Shown here piece after piece: positions 8,115 to 17,308 of a DNA stretch of 64,000 bases. Under the pieces are notes generated by a model. The model was not told the origin of the DNA. It was given only the letters and a program-made list of their open reading frames with translations, and did no database searches. Where the stretch lies: the NCBI GenBank assembly GCA_900550475.1, contig URSA01000003.1, positions 1-64,000 on the forward strand, given 5' to 3'. This stretch comes from an uncultured Lachnospiraceae bacterium (lineage in GTDB: Bacteria > Bacillota > Clostridia > Lachnospirales > Lachnospiraceae). Position numbers and translations under genes: made by a program. The stretch's first letter is position 1. Each line of letters begins with the position of its first letter.

Positions 8115-9698
8115 ATGGCACAGACATATATGGAATATCAGAGTATCCCCAAGGAAAAGTTCGCCTTTGTCCACGAAGGGGAGAGAATCACAGACAAGAA
8201 ATTTGATGACAAACCCATCGGCTACTTCAAGGACGCGTGGATCCGGTTCCGCAAGAACCGTGCTTCCGTGGTTGCGGCGGTCATTATTATCCTGATCATC
8301 CTGTTTGCGTTTCTGACGCCGCTTTTGACGCGCAGGTATGATGTGACCTTTATGGATGTCAATTATGCAAAGAAAGCGCCCCGCATCACATGGCTGAGAC
8401 CGCTCGGCATTGCAGACGGCGGCGTGAAGAGAAACTTTTCCGACACCAGTCTGGTGCAGGCGGTCAGTGTGGGAATCGGTGCAGAGGACTGGGACGGACA
8501 CGGCGCAACCCTTGAGGAGGGTCTGAACAGCTACTACCAGCCCATGCTGCACATCAGCGATCCCGTTATTACACTGGATGCTGCAAAGAAGGAGAAGGCG
8601 AGCTACACAGGTACGATCGACACCTACCTTGAGGTGGGCTTCCAGTACAGAAGTATTAAGCAGTCCGAGTATGCGCTGATCCGTGCATGGGAGGAGGAGA
8701 CCGGGCTTAAGGTGTTCTATCCGCTGGTGGAGAATAACGAATTCTGCTTTGATCCGAACAACGCCAATTTCTGGTACAAGACAAACGGCAAGGGAGTTCC
8801 CGTGTCCGTTGACGTGGCGACGGGAAAGGTTACAAAGCTTTCCTACGGCGAGGGCATGGTGCTTGAGGATAATTACAAGCGCGACGAGGACGGCAATCTG
8901 AAATATTATGAATACACCGGCGGCGGAAATCTGGAGACGGCACAGTACAAGGTGCGTGTGCTGTACTACAATTATTACCGCTACGTAAACGGCTTTGAGC
9001 CGGATTACTTTCTGGGTACGGACACACAGGGGTATGACATGGCGCTGCGTCTTGCAGGCGGCGTGAGACTGAGTCTTCTGATCGCGGTCTGCGTATCCGT
9101 GATCAACTTCCTCATCGGTTCCATGTACGGCGCGGTGGAGGGCTACTACGGCGGTCTTGCGGATCTGATGATGGAGCGTATCAGCGATATCCTGAACGGT
9201 GTTCCCTTCATCGTGGTGTGTACGCTGTTCCAGCTCCATTTGTCCAAGAAGGTGGGACCGATCCCGAGTCTTCTGTTTGCCTTTGTGGTGACGGGATGGC
9301 TGGGTACGGCATACAGCGTGAGAACACAGTTCTACCGCTACAAGAATCAGGAATATGTCATGGCGGCCCGCACGTTGGGAGCCCGGGACGGAAGAATCAT
9401 CTTTAAGCATATCTTCCCCAATGCACTGGGTACGGTGGTAACCTCCTCCGCACTGGTCATTCCCGGCGTTATCACGACAGAGAGTATGCTGAGCTTTCTG
9501 GGTATCGTAAAGCTGAGCTCCAGCACGTTTATCTCTCTGGGCAACCTGCTTTCCGATTCACAGGGTATCTGGACAAACTATCCCCATCTTATGATTTGTC
9601 CTGCATTGTTCCTGTCACTGCTCATGATTTGCTTTAATTTGTTCGGCAACGGTCTGCGTGATGCATTCAACCCGTCGCTGCGCGGAGTGGAGGACTAA
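8115..9698 (+). CDS. OppC-like ABC transporter permease with a large extracytoplasmic insert
   Basis: The partner permease, 527 residues instead of about 300. An OppC_N-type segment leads into the first membrane helix (about 55-75, VVAAVIIILIILFAFLTPLL). A soluble insert of roughly 220 residues then occupies about 76-298, rich in Tyr, Asp and Gly, and should face outside. The standard core resumes at YFLGTDTQGYDMALRLAGGV and continues through the EAA loop at about 415-435 (ARTLGARDGRIIFKHIFPNA). Some Firmicutes OppC relatives have enlarged outer loops, but this is long. It may help dock the equally enlarged binding protein. The start has an upstream GGGGGAG. Confidence 0.9.
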   Translation: MAQTYMEYQSIPKEKFAFVHEGERITDKKFDDKPIGYFKDAWIRFRKNRASVVAAVIIILIILFAFLTPLLTRRYDVTFMDVNYAKKAPRITWLRPLGIADGGVKRNFSDTSLVQAVSVGIGAEDWDGHGATLEEGLNSYYQPMLHISDPVITLDAAKKEKASYTGTIDTYLEVGFQYRSIKQSEYALIRAWEEETGLKVFYPLVENNEFCFDPNNANFWYKTNGKGVPVSVDVATGKVTKLSYGEGMVLEDNYKRDEDGNLKYYEYTGGGNLETAQYKVRVLYYNYYRYVNGFEPDYFLGTDTQGYDMALRLAGGVRLSLLIAVCVSVINFLIGSMYGAVEGYYGGLADLMMERISDILNGVPFIVVCTLFQLHLSKKVGPIPSLLFAFVVTGWLGTAYSVRTQFYRYKNQEYVMAARTLGARDGRIIFKHIFPNALGTVVTSSALVIPGVITTESMLSFLGIVKLSSSTFISLGNLLSDSQGIWTNYPHLMICPALFLSLLMICFNLFGNGLRDAFNPSLRGVED

Positions 9699-9701
9699 GA
9701 G

Positions 9702-11879
9702 ATGGATAAAATACTTGAAGTAAAAAATTTGCAGATTTCTTTCCGTACCTCCGGCGGTATGTTAAAGGCAGTGCGCGACATCTCTTTTGATCTGGGGAGG
9801 GGCAAGACGCTCGCAATCGTGGGAGAGTCCGGTTCCGGTAAGTCCGTGACCTCCAAGGCGATTCTGGGCATTCTGGCAGGAAATTCCGTTGTGGAGGGCG
9901 GTGAGATCCTTTACGACGGCAAGGATCTTCTCAGAATCAACGAAGATGATATGTATAAGCTGCGCGGTGACAAGATATCCATGATCTTTCAGGATCCTCT
10001 GTCATCCTTAAACCCGATTGTGAAGATCGGGAAGCAGATCACCGAGGCGATGCTTTTAAAGAATAAGGCAAACCGCAGGGAGGCAAGGGAGGTCTTTAAC
10101 AAGACCCTCCATGAGCTCAAGGTGAATATGGCGGCTGCCGAGGGCAATGACGCTTCCGTGACGGATGTGATGGCGGACAATTTTGACCGTTTCTGCATCG
10201 AAGCAAACAAGCTGGAGAATCAGTACAATCTGGTGCTGAACACAGTGGTGGAGCTGGAGAGCAGCATCAAGGCGTTCTGCTTTTTCGCAAGCAAGAACCA
10301 GAAGCAGGATGTAAAGAGACTGCTCAAAGAGTTTGCGGCAAAGCTTGCCAAGGTTGACAACGTATTTTTGAACGGAGATTTCCCGGACAGAAGGAATGAG
10401 CTTCATCAGAGACTTGTCAATGTGTCCGGTGACTATAAGCCTGCGAAGGGAAAGGCGAAGGATACGGTGGCACCGGTTCCCGAGTCGATCCTGAAGGTGC
10501 TGGGCGAGATCGAGGCGCTGCTGGAGGAAGTGCAGAAGCGCACCAGACCCGCATTTTTCAGCATCGGTTATTACAAGCTTCACAAGGATGATCCCACCTT
10601 CTTTGCCAAACCCATAGAGGAGATCAACAGGACAGCTGTCGCATTCCATGAAGCAGATTACATGGAGAAATTCCGTCTGGCAGAGGAGAGGGGAATCCGT
10701 CACTCCAACAGTGTTTCCGTGGAGAAGAAAAAGACTGTCTGCAAAGCGTTGGAGGAGGCGGAAAAGTTTTATAAGGGTGAGTTTACCAAGGCGGATGCCT
10801 TGAAGCGCTGCAAGGAGCTGACTGCACAGGTCAACGATTCCATTGACCGCCTTGAGATCAGAAAAGACAGCATGGCATACACGTTCGGCACCACGTTAAA
10901 TCACAACATCGAGAGATATTTCGCAGCGGTGAAGAACAATCCGAAGGAGGAGGCGCGCTACGAAAAGCAGTCAAAGAAGAGAGAGTCGCTGATTGCCAGA
11001 GGAAAGACCGTGGACTGGAAGGTGGTTCCGAAGGTTGTCTATGATCTGGATGTATTGAAGGAAGACATCGCGAAGGTGGTTTCTAACTTAAAAGAGCATT
11101 ACGAGCAGCAGATCGCAGCTTCCGCGGAGACTGATTTTAAGAAGCGCAGCGAGGAGCTGGTCGAGTTTTTCCGTGTGCGTGCTTCGGAGGTAGTTTATTT
11201 CGTGACCAGAAGCATGGCAAAGGAGAAAGCACTGGGACTGATGAAGGAAGTGGGTATCCATGAGCCGGAGCTCCGCTATGACCAGTATCCCTTTGAGTTT
11301 TCCGGCGGTATGCGTCAGCGTATCGTAATCGCAATCGCGCTTGCCGCAAACCCGGATGTGCTGATCTGTGACGAGCCCACCACTGCACTGGATGTTACCA
11401 TCCAGGCGCAGATTCTGGAGCTGATCAACAAACTGAAGGCAGAGCGTAATCTGTCGGTTATCTTTATTACCCACGATCTGGGCGTGGTTGCCAACATGGC
11501 GGACGACATTGCGGTAATGTATGCCGGAAAGATTGTGGAGTACGGTACTGCCGAGGATATTTTCTACGATCCGAGACATCCGTACACATGGGCGCTTTTG
11601 TCCTCCATGCCGGATCTGGACACCAATGAGAAGCTGGATGCCATTCCGGGTACGCCTCCAAATATGATCTATCCGCCGGAGGGAGATGCTTTTGCGGACA
11701 GAAATAAGTACGCAATGCAGATTGATTTTGAGCAGCAGCCGCCCATGTTTGAAATTTCAGAGACACACAAGGCAGCCACATGGCTGCTGCATCCCAATGC
11801 GCCGAAGGTGGAGATCCCCAAGACGATCACTGACCGTATTGCGCGAATGACCAAGACCGGAGGTGAGCAGCATGAGTGA
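9702..11879 (+). CDS. OppD-like ABC ATPase with a ~375-residue helical insert
   Basis: A cytoplasmic ATPase of 725 residues; typical OppD has about 330. Walker A is GESGSGKS at 41-48 and the Q-loop lies in MIFQDPLSSLNP near 95-106. At about 130 the sequence leaves the family and runs through about 375 mostly helical, Lys/Glu-rich residues. It resumes at MAKEKALGLMKEVG (about 505), followed by the signature SGGMRQR (about 534), Walker B with VLICDEPTTALD, the H-loop (THDLG) and the OppD/F C-terminal region that recognises permeases (HPYTWALLSSMP). All catalytic motifs are intact. The insert falls in the helical subdomain between Q-loop and signature. The gene overlaps the next start by 8 bases. 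Confidence 0.92.
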   Translation: MDKILEVKNLQISFRTSGGMLKAVRDISFDLGRGKTLAIVGESGSGKSVTSKAILGILAGNSVVEGGEILYDGKDLLRINEDDMYKLRGDKISMIFQDPLSSLNPIVKIGKQITEAMLLKNKANRREAREVFNKTLHELKVNMAAAEGNDASVTDVMADNFDRFCIEANKLENQYNLVLNTVVELESSIKAFCFFASKNQKQDVKRLLKEFAAKLAKVDNVFLNGDFPDRRNELHQRLVNVSGDYKPAKGKAKDTVAPVPESILKVLGEIEALLEEVQKRTRPAFFSIGYYKLHKDDPTFFAKPIEEINRTAVAFHEADYMEKFRLAEERGIRHSNSVSVEKKKTVCKALEEAEKFYKGEFTKADALKRCKELTAQVNDSIDRLEIRKDSMAYTFGTTLNHNIERYFAAVKNNPKEEARYEKQSKKRESLIARGKTVDWKVVPKVVYDLDVLKEDIAKVVSNLKEHYEQQIAASAETDFKKRSEELVEFFRVRASEVVYFVTRSMAKEKALGLMKEVGIHEPELRYDQYPFEFSGGMRQRIVIAIALAANPDVLICDEPTTALDVTIQAQILELINKLKAERNLSVIFITHDLGVVANMADDIAVMYAGKIVEYGTAEDIFYDPRHPYTWALLSSMPDLDTNEKLDAIPGTPPNMIYPPEGDAFADRNKYAMQIDFEQQPPMFEISETHKAATWLLHPNAPKVEIPKTITDRIARMTKTGGEQHE

Positions 11880-13125
11880 CAACAGCAACGAAGAAGTTTT
11901 GCTCAGGGTTGAGCATCTGTGCCAGTATTTCAAGAGCACCAAAGCGGTGGATGACGTCTCCTTCGACATCAAGAAGGGAGAGGTGTTCGGTCTGGTAGGT
12001 GAGTCCGGCTGCGGTAAATCCACGACAGGCCGTTCCATCATCAAAATCTACGATATTACATCGGGCAGCATTTATTTCAAGGGCCAGCGTGTCTGCGCGG
12101 GAACCATGTCTTATAAGAATGCGATCCGTGACGCACGCGCCAACACGAAGAAAGAGATTGCGGCGCTGCGAAAGGCTGCAAAAGAGCAGCCCGGTCTGCA
12201 GGAAAAGAATGAGGCGGAGATTGCCCGGCTGAAAAAAGAGCTGGAGGAGACAGTGGCGGAAAACCGCAGGCTGATCCGCGAGGCAGAGTTTGACCATAAG
12301 AACTCTGACAGGGAGTACGCGAAGAAGCTGGCAGCCCAGATCAAGGAAGAGTATGAGCCGAAGCTTGCTGCGGAAAAGGATCCCGGGAAGCTTGCAGAGC
12401 TGAAAAAGGAATACAGTGAAAAACTGCGCGTGGCAAAGAAATCCCGCCTGATTACAAAGATTCAGATGATCTTTCAGGATCCCATTGCTTCGCTGAATCC
12501 CCGAATGACGGTGCGCGAGATCATTTCCGAGGGTCTTGTGATCAACGGCGTGAAGGATAAGGAGTATATCGACCAGAAGGTATATGAGATTCTGGAGATG
12601 GTAGGTCTGGTGCGTGAGCATGCGGGACGTTATCCCCATGAGTTTTCCGGCGGTCAGAGACAGCGTATCGGTATTGCCCGCTCGGTGATCATGCGCCCGG
12701 ATCTTCTGATTGCGGACGAGCCGATCTCCGCACTGGATGTGTCCATTCAGGCGCAGGTGATCAACCTGCTCAACGACCTTCGGGAGCAGCTTGGACTGAC
12801 GATCATGTTTATCGCCCACGACTTGTCCGTGGTAAAATATTTTTCGGATCGCATCGGCGTAATGTATTTCGGAAAGATGGTAGAGCTTGCTTCTTCTGAT
12901 GAACTGTTCCGCCATCCGCTGCATCCCTATACCAAGTCGCTGCTTTCCGCTATTCCTCTGCCGGATCCCAGGTCTGAGAAGAACAGACAGCGTATCGTGT
13001 ATAATCCGCTTGCAGAGCATGATTATACAACGGATAAGCCCAGCATGAGGGAGCTGATCCCCGGTCACTTTGTATACTGCAATGACGCGGAGGAAGAGAA
13101 GTACAAGAAGGAGCTTTTACAGTGA
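11872..13125 (+). CDS. OppF-like ABC ATPase with a coiled-coil insert
   Basis: The second ATPase, 417 residues from ATG 11872, chosen because GGAGG sits at 11859-11863. Walker A is GESGCGKS at about 46-53. Between about 78 and 197, before the Q-loop in MIFQDPIASLNPRMTV, there are about 120 charged helical residues with coiled-coil character (KNEAEIARLKKELEETVAEN). Related ATPases have about 15 residues there. The signature (FSGGQRQRIGIARS), Walker B (LLIADEPISALD) and H-loop (AHDLS) are intact, and the C-terminus has HPYTKSLLSAIPLPDP. It pairs with the OppD-like subunit, whose insert is at a different place. Confidence 0.92.
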   Translation: MSDNSNEEVLLRVEHLCQYFKSTKAVDDVSFDIKKGEVFGLVGESGCGKSTTGRSIIKIYDITSGSIYFKGQRVCAGTMSYKNAIRDARANTKKEIAALRKAAKEQPGLQEKNEAEIARLKKELEETVAENRRLIREAEFDHKNSDREYAKKLAAQIKEEYEPKLAAEKDPGKLAELKKEYSEKLRVAKKSRLITKIQMIFQDPIASLNPRMTVREIISEGLVINGVKDKEYIDQKVYEILEMVGLVREHAGRYPHEFSGGQRQRIGIARSVIMRPDLLIADEPISALDVSIQAQVINLLNDLREQLGLTIMFIAHDLSVVKYFSDRIGVMYFGKMVELASSDELFRHPLHPYTKSLLSAIPLPDPRSEKNRQRIVYNPLAEHDYTTDKPSMRELIPGHFVYCNDAEEEKYKKELLQ

Positions 13126-13538
13126 AAAAAGCCGTAACCGGAACGCTTGTCAAATACGGAGTAACCTGCGCCATCGCAGGTCTGATGGCCCTTTTGGTGA
13201 CGCAGACCTATGGGCTTTCCACGGTGCAGAGCAGGGTGGAGCGGTATCGGATCCTGTGCGATGCCTTTACCGTTCCCGGTGTGATTTTCATTATGTTCGG
13301 TCTTTTGCTGAAAATTGCGGACTGTGGGGCTTTGGACGGAATCGCCTATGCCGCGCGCAGCCTGTGCCGTGTATTCATTCCCATGGCGGGGCCGAGGGAC
13401 GAGAGCTTCTGGGATTATGTGCAGCGTAAGCGAGAGGCGAGAAAGGGAAAAAACACCTCCTTTATCCTGCATGTAGGTATTTTGTATATGATACCCGCGC
13501 TGATCTTTATGGCGCTGTTTTACAAGTATTATCGTTAA
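13122..13538 (+). CDS. Small membrane protein, DUF3899-like
   Basis: 138 residues, GTG start overlapping the stop of the OppF-like gene by three bases, so translation is probably coupled. Three hydrophobic segments are visible: about 10-30, 47-65 and 115-134. A basic, charged stretch of about 85-112 lies between the last two. The arrangement resembles the DUF3899 membrane family, whose function is unknown. Being last in the operon and followed by a terminator, it may assist the importer, but nothing in the sequence proves this. Confidence 0.65.
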   Translation: MKKAVTGTLVKYGVTCAIAGLMALLVTQTYGLSTVQSRVERYRILCDAFTVPGVIFIMFGLLLKIADCGALDGIAYAARSLCRVFIPMAGPRDESFWDYVQRKREARKGKNTSFILHVGILYMIPALIFMALFYKYYR

Positions 13539-13545
13539 AAAAGGA

Positions 13546-13584
13546 GGCAGAAATGATTCCGCAGGAATTATTTTTGCCTTTTCT
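13546..13584 (+). terminator. Intrinsic terminator of the oligopeptide-type ABC operon
   Basis: A 15-pair stem (two G-T wobbles) from GGCAGAAATGATTCC to GGAATTATTTTTGCC around a GCA loop, followed by TTTTCT. It closes the operon starting at 4451. Confidence 0.75.
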
Positions 13585-13604
13585 GTAACATAGGAGAAAG
13601 AAAA

Positions 13605-14222
13605 TTGAAATTAGGATTGAAAAATTGTCTGATTACGTTGGCGGGCAGCGTGATACTGGCATTCGGGCTCTACCATGTGCATTCCTTTTCGGGAGTGACG
13701 GAGGGAGGCGTGCTTGGAATGACATTGCTTTTGGAGCACTGGTTTTCGGTGTCCCCGGCGATATCGGGCTTTGTTATGAACATTCTCTGTTATTGTCTCG
13801 GGTGGAAGCTCATGGGAAAGGGGTTCCTCGGATATACGGTGCTTGCGACCGTGGGCTTTTCCGCCACATACAAGATCTGTGAGCTGTTTCCGCCGCTCTG
13901 GCCGGAGCTTGCGGATATGCCGCTTCTGGCTGCGTTTCTGGGAGCGTTTTTTGTAGGGCTCGGAGCGGGGCTCTGCGTGCGGGTCGGCGGGGCACCCAGC
14001 GGGGATGATGCGCTTGCCATGAGCATTTCCGCACTTACCGGATGTAAGATCCAGTGGGCTTATCTGTTTACGGATCTGGTGGTTTTAGTCCTGTCCCTCA
14101 CCTATATTCCGGTGCGCAGGATCGGATTCTCCGTGCTGACCGTCATTTTGTCCGGGCAGTTGATCGGATGGGTGCAGAAGGTGAAACTGCCGTCTTGCAT
14201 GAAAAGAGATAGTGTGGTATGA
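13605..14222 (+). CDS. YitT family membrane protein
   Basis: 205 residues with five to six membrane segments and the YitT (DUF161) hallmarks: an early glycine-rich segment (GVTEGGVLGMTLLLEHWF), a second LGAGLCVRVGGAPSGDDALA at about 126-145, and a final hydrophobic helix near 170-190. The soluble C-terminal DUF2179 domain of full-length YitT proteins is absent. The start is TTG at 13605, eight bases after a GGAG; no ATG is available nearby. The family's function is unknown. It lies alone between a terminator and the leader of the ABC-F gene. Confidence 0.82.
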   Translation: MKLGLKNCLITLAGSVILAFGLYHVHSFSGVTEGGVLGMTLLLEHWFSVSPAISGFVMNILCYCLGWKLMGKGFLGYTVLATVGFSATYKICELFPPLWPELADMPLLAAFLGAFFVGLGAGLCVRVGGAPSGDDALAMSISALTGCKIQWAYLFTDLVVLVLSLTYIPVRRIGFSVLTVILSGQLIGWVQKVKLPSCMKRDSVV

Positions 14223-14238
14223 TAAGCGGAGAAAAAAC

Positions 14239-14412
14239 AGAGAGGAGAGGCCAATGAGAATTTAACCATCTTTTGAGAACATGAAATGTTTTTCGCTGCG
14301 GCAGGTTTTGTATGCCGTTTTTCGTGTTACCAGAAGTGGGTTATGGTTCTCATATCCTCTCTTTTTGAATGCAAAAATATGTGAGGAAGAACCGCAGCGA
14401 AGAACCGCTTGT
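14239..14412 (+). promoter_or_regulatory. Attenuator-like leader of the ABC-F gene with a three-codon reading frame
   Basis: A strong ribosome site (14241-14250) precedes ATG-AGA-ATT-TAA at 14254-14265, coding Met-Arg-Ile. AGAGG (14246-14250) and ATGAGAA (14254-14260) of this micro-frame can pair with CCTCT (14355-14359) and TTCTCAT (14347-14353), which are followed by a T-run. CGGCA/TGCCG near 14299-14316, followed by TTTTT, may be a second stop. TTCGCTGCGG (14292-14301) is the exact complement of 14392-14401, a possible antiterminator. Known ABC-F leaders work by drug-stalled ribosomes on tiny reading frames, so the same mechanism is inferred. Confidence 0.55.
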
Positions 14413-14431
14413 AAGGACAGGAGGAATGTGT

Positions 14432-15934
14432 ATGGCACAGATTCGGGTGACGGAACTCACATATGGCTATGAGGGAAGTTTTGATACGATTTTTGAAAAG
14501 GTATCCTTTTCCATCGATACAAACTGGAAGCTGGGATTGATTGGGAGGAACGGAAAAGGAAAGACCACGTTTTTAAATCTTCTGATGGGGAAGTACGCCT
14601 ATCAGGGGACAATCTCTGCACCTACGGTATTTGATTATTTTCCGTATCAGGTGAAAGAGGAACATAGAGAACAGTGCGCTTCGGAATTTCTGGAGGAATT
14701 AAAGCCGGGCTGCGAGGAGTGGAGAGTGATCTGCGAGCTGGGAAAGCTGCAGGCGGATGCGGAGCTTTTGTACCGCCCCTTTAATAGCTTAAGCCACGGG
14801 GAGCGCACCAAGGTGCTTTTAGCGCTGCTTTTTTCCGGGGAGCATGATTTCCTTCTGATCGACGAGCCCACCAACCATCTGGACGGGCGGGCGAGGGAGA
14901 ACGTAAAGCAGTATCTGCGCGGGAAGGAGGGCTTTATTCTGGTTTCCCACGACAGGGATCTGCTGGACAACTGCATCGATCATGTGCTGGTGCTGAATCG
15001 CAAGAGCATTCAGGTGCAGAGCGGCAATTTTTCCACATGGTGGGAGAACAAGAGCCGGATGGATCAGTTTGCGGAGTCGGAGAATGAAAAGCATTTGCGG
15101 GAGATCGCGTCCTTAAAAAAGGCGGTGGAGCAGAGCAGAAGGTGGGCGGAGAAGAACGAGTCCACAAAGATCGGCTTTGATCCCGTGAAGGAGCATGACA
15201 GATGTCCGGACACCCGGGCGTACATCGGTGCCAAGACAAAGAAGATGCAGAGCAGGGTGGCAAGCTACGAGAAGCGCATGGAGCGCGAGATCGAGGAGAA
15301 GGAAGGGCTCTTACAGGATATTGAGTGTCCGGCAGTGTTGAAATTAAAGCCCCTTGTATACCATAAGGAACGGCTGATAAGCTGCAGGGAGCTTGCCTTG
15401 GGCTATGGAGAAAAGCGGATTCTGACAGATTTTAATTTTACACTGATGCAGGGGGAACGTGTCTTTCTCCACGGCGAGAACGGCTGCGGCAAGTCCACCT
15501 TTATCAAGGCGTTTTTGCAGGAGGCACAGCCTGTCGTCATGGAAGGCGAGCTGCAGATCGGCGCAGGGCTTGTGATTTCCTATATCAATCAGGACACCTC
15601 TTTTTTGCAGGGGGACATCCGTGCCTTCTGCAGGGACAGGGGTCTGGAGGAGAGCCTTTTGTTTGCGCTGCTGCGACAGCTTGACATGGAGAGGGTGCAG
15701 TTTTCAAAGCCCCTGCAGGACTTCTCGGAGGGGCAGAAGAAAAAGGTGCTGATTGCGGCGAGCCTGATGACGCCCGCCCACCTGTATATCTGGGATGAGC
15801 CGTTAAATTACATCGATGTATTTTCACGCATGCAGATCGAGCAGCTGCTTTTGACTTACAGGCCCACCATGCTTCTGGTGGATCATGATGTGCGTTTTCG
15901 GGAAAAGATCGCGACCAGAGTTGTGGAGCTTTAA
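14432..15934 (+). CDS. Lsa-like ABC-F ribosomal protection ATPase
   Basis: A 500-residue cytoplasmic protein with two ABC domains and no membrane segment. Start 14432 is chosen because AGGAGG ends 7 bases before it. Domain 1 has Walker A GRNGKGKT, signature LSHGERTKV and LLIDEPTNHLD. A linker of about 80 charged residues follows (roughly 205-290), containing the interdomain arm that reaches into the ribosomal P/A site. Domain 2 has GENGCGKS, FSEGQKKKV and a divergent Walker B, YIWDEPLNYID. The N-terminal half, with DTNWKLGLIGRNGKGKTT, is close to the Lsa branch, which protects ribosomes from lincosamides, streptogramin A and pleuromutilins. Resistance is inferred from family. A structured leader precedes it. 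Confidence 0.88.
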   Translation: MAQIRVTELTYGYEGSFDTIFEKVSFSIDTNWKLGLIGRNGKGKTTFLNLLMGKYAYQGTISAPTVFDYFPYQVKEEHREQCASEFLEELKPGCEEWRVICELGKLQADAELLYRPFNSLSHGERTKVLLALLFSGEHDFLLIDEPTNHLDGRARENVKQYLRGKEGFILVSHDRDLLDNCIDHVLVLNRKSIQVQSGNFSTWWENKSRMDQFAESENEKHLREIASLKKAVEQSRRWAEKNESTKIGFDPVKEHDRCPDTRAYIGAKTKKMQSRVASYEKRMEREIEEKEGLLQDIECPAVLKLKPLVYHKERLISCRELALGYGEKRILTDFNFTLMQGERVFLHGENGCGKSTFIKAFLQEAQPVVMEGELQIGAGLVISYINQDTSFLQGDIRAFCRDRGLEESLLFALLRQLDMERVQFSKPLQDFSEGQKKKVLIAASLMTPAHLYIWDEPLNYIDVFSRMQIEQLLLTYRPTMLLVDHDVRFREKIATRVVEL

Positions 15935-15961
15935 GCGATGCTTTTGGGAATGGAGATAGGG

Positions 15962-17251
15962 ATGAGAGGAAAAGGGAAAATTTACAAAAGAGCATGGAGG
16001 GCATTTCTGGTTTTCAACTGCGCGCTGTGGGCGTTTTCCGGCTGCGGGCGCAGGGAAAAGACCGAGAGCCCCAATATCAAGGGGCCCTGTACCACCTTTG
16101 ACAGTTACAGCACGCCCACTACGGGCGAGGTGAGGATGCCGGTCTTTCTGGTGGATTTTCCCGATGAGCGGTATGGGGAGGATGCACTTTCCGAGGAGGA
16201 GATGCAGGAGCTTCTGTTCGGCGACGGGGAGGAGAGCATGGCGACCTTTGAGCGGAACGCCTCCTACGGTCAGCTGCAGCTTTCCGGGGATGTGCGCTAC
16301 TATACCGCAGAGCTTCCCATGGAGGATTACAAAAATGCGGACAACGGATTTGAGATGCTGGCGAAGGAGGTGCTGTCGGCGTTTGATGAGGAGCTTGACT
16401 ACCGGGACTACGACAGCGACAACAACGGACATATCGATGCGTTTACCTTAACCATCGCGGGAGAGGATCTGTACTGGTACGGCTGCCAGTCCACCTGGTA
16501 TGACGACGAGGAATTTTGCGTGGACGGCGTGTACCCCTATTATTTTATCATAAACGACGCGCAGCCCTATGAATACAACAAAGGCTATTTTGTGGAGGAG
16601 ATGTGCCATGAGTTCGGGCACTGCATGGGGCTGCCGGACTATTACAAGTATGATTTGGACTGGGACTTTGAGGCGATGGACGGCATTGCGGGCACGGAGA
16701 TGATGGACGAGATGACGGGGGACTACTCCCAGCTCTCCAAACTGATGCTCGGATGGCTGAAGGAGGATCAGGTGAAGGTTTACAGAGGCGGGACGCAGGA
16801 ATACCGCCTAAAGAGTGCCAGCGTGGAGGGAAACTGCATTCTGGTGCCCATGTTTCCTGTGGAGGAGGAGAATATAAAGAAGCTGATCAAGGGAGAATAT
16901 TTCCTGATCCAGTACGATACGGCGGAGGGAAACATGGTGGGGACAATCCGCGAGAAGCATGAGGGCATCCGTATTTTCCATGTGGATGCGCATGTGACCA
17001 CCGATGTGTACGGGTATCGGAGCTTCAAGTACAACGGTTTCAGCGAATACTACGACGCCACCCACAACGGCAGGCGGATCATCCGGCTTGTCAACGACGG
17101 CGGCGGGTACTTCAAGGAGGGAGCCGTCATCGATTATTCCGTGCCGGGCTTTGCGTGGTATGATGAGGACGGAAAGGAGACCGTAAATCCCGGGCTGCGA
17201 ATCACGGTCACCGGGGAGGGAACGGTGACGATTGAGCAGATCAACCCTTGA
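15962..17251 (+). CDS. M6-family zinc metalloprotease lipoprotein
   Basis: About 429 residues from ATG 15962, preferred over ATG 15938 and 15950 because GGAGATAGGG stands just before it. A lipoprotein signal ends at FSGC (Cys about 23). The metzincin-like motif HEFGHCMGLPD begins at about 216, with Glu the catalytic residue and the two His plus Asp zinc ligands, as in M6 proteases of the immune-inhibitor-A type. DSDNNGHID at about 148 resembles a calcium-binding dockerin or EF loop. It begins 27 bases after the ABC-F stop, so it may share that transcript. It probably cleaves extracellular proteins at the cell surface; the target is unknown. Confidence 0.85.
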   Translation: MRGKGKIYKRAWRAFLVFNCALWAFSGCGRREKTESPNIKGPCTTFDSYSTPTTGEVRMPVFLVDFPDERYGEDALSEEEMQELLFGDGEESMATFERNASYGQLQLSGDVRYYTAELPMEDYKNADNGFEMLAKEVLSAFDEELDYRDYDSDNNGHIDAFTLTIAGEDLYWYGCQSTWYDDEEFCVDGVYPYYFIINDAQPYEYNKGYFVEEMCHEFGHCMGLPDYYKYDLDWDFEAMDGIAGTEMMDEMTGDYSQLSKLMLGWLKEDQVKVYRGGTQEYRLKSASVEGNCILVPMFPVEEENIKKLIKGEYFLIQYDTAEGNMVGTIREKHEGIRIFHVDAHVTTDVYGYRSFKYNGFSEYYDATHNGRRIIRLVNDGGGYFKEGAVIDYSVPGFAWYDEDGKETVNPGLRITVTGEGTVTIEQINP

Positions 17252-17308
17252 CGGATCACGGCGGTTTTCGTATGCTTAGTAAAGAGAAACAGACAGGAGG
17301 ATGCAGTT

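Noticed and set aside
14281..14472. 63-codon open frame in the ABC-F leader
   Set aside because: No ribosome site; it overlaps the real start in another frame. The three-codon frame at 14254 has the strong ribosome site instead.
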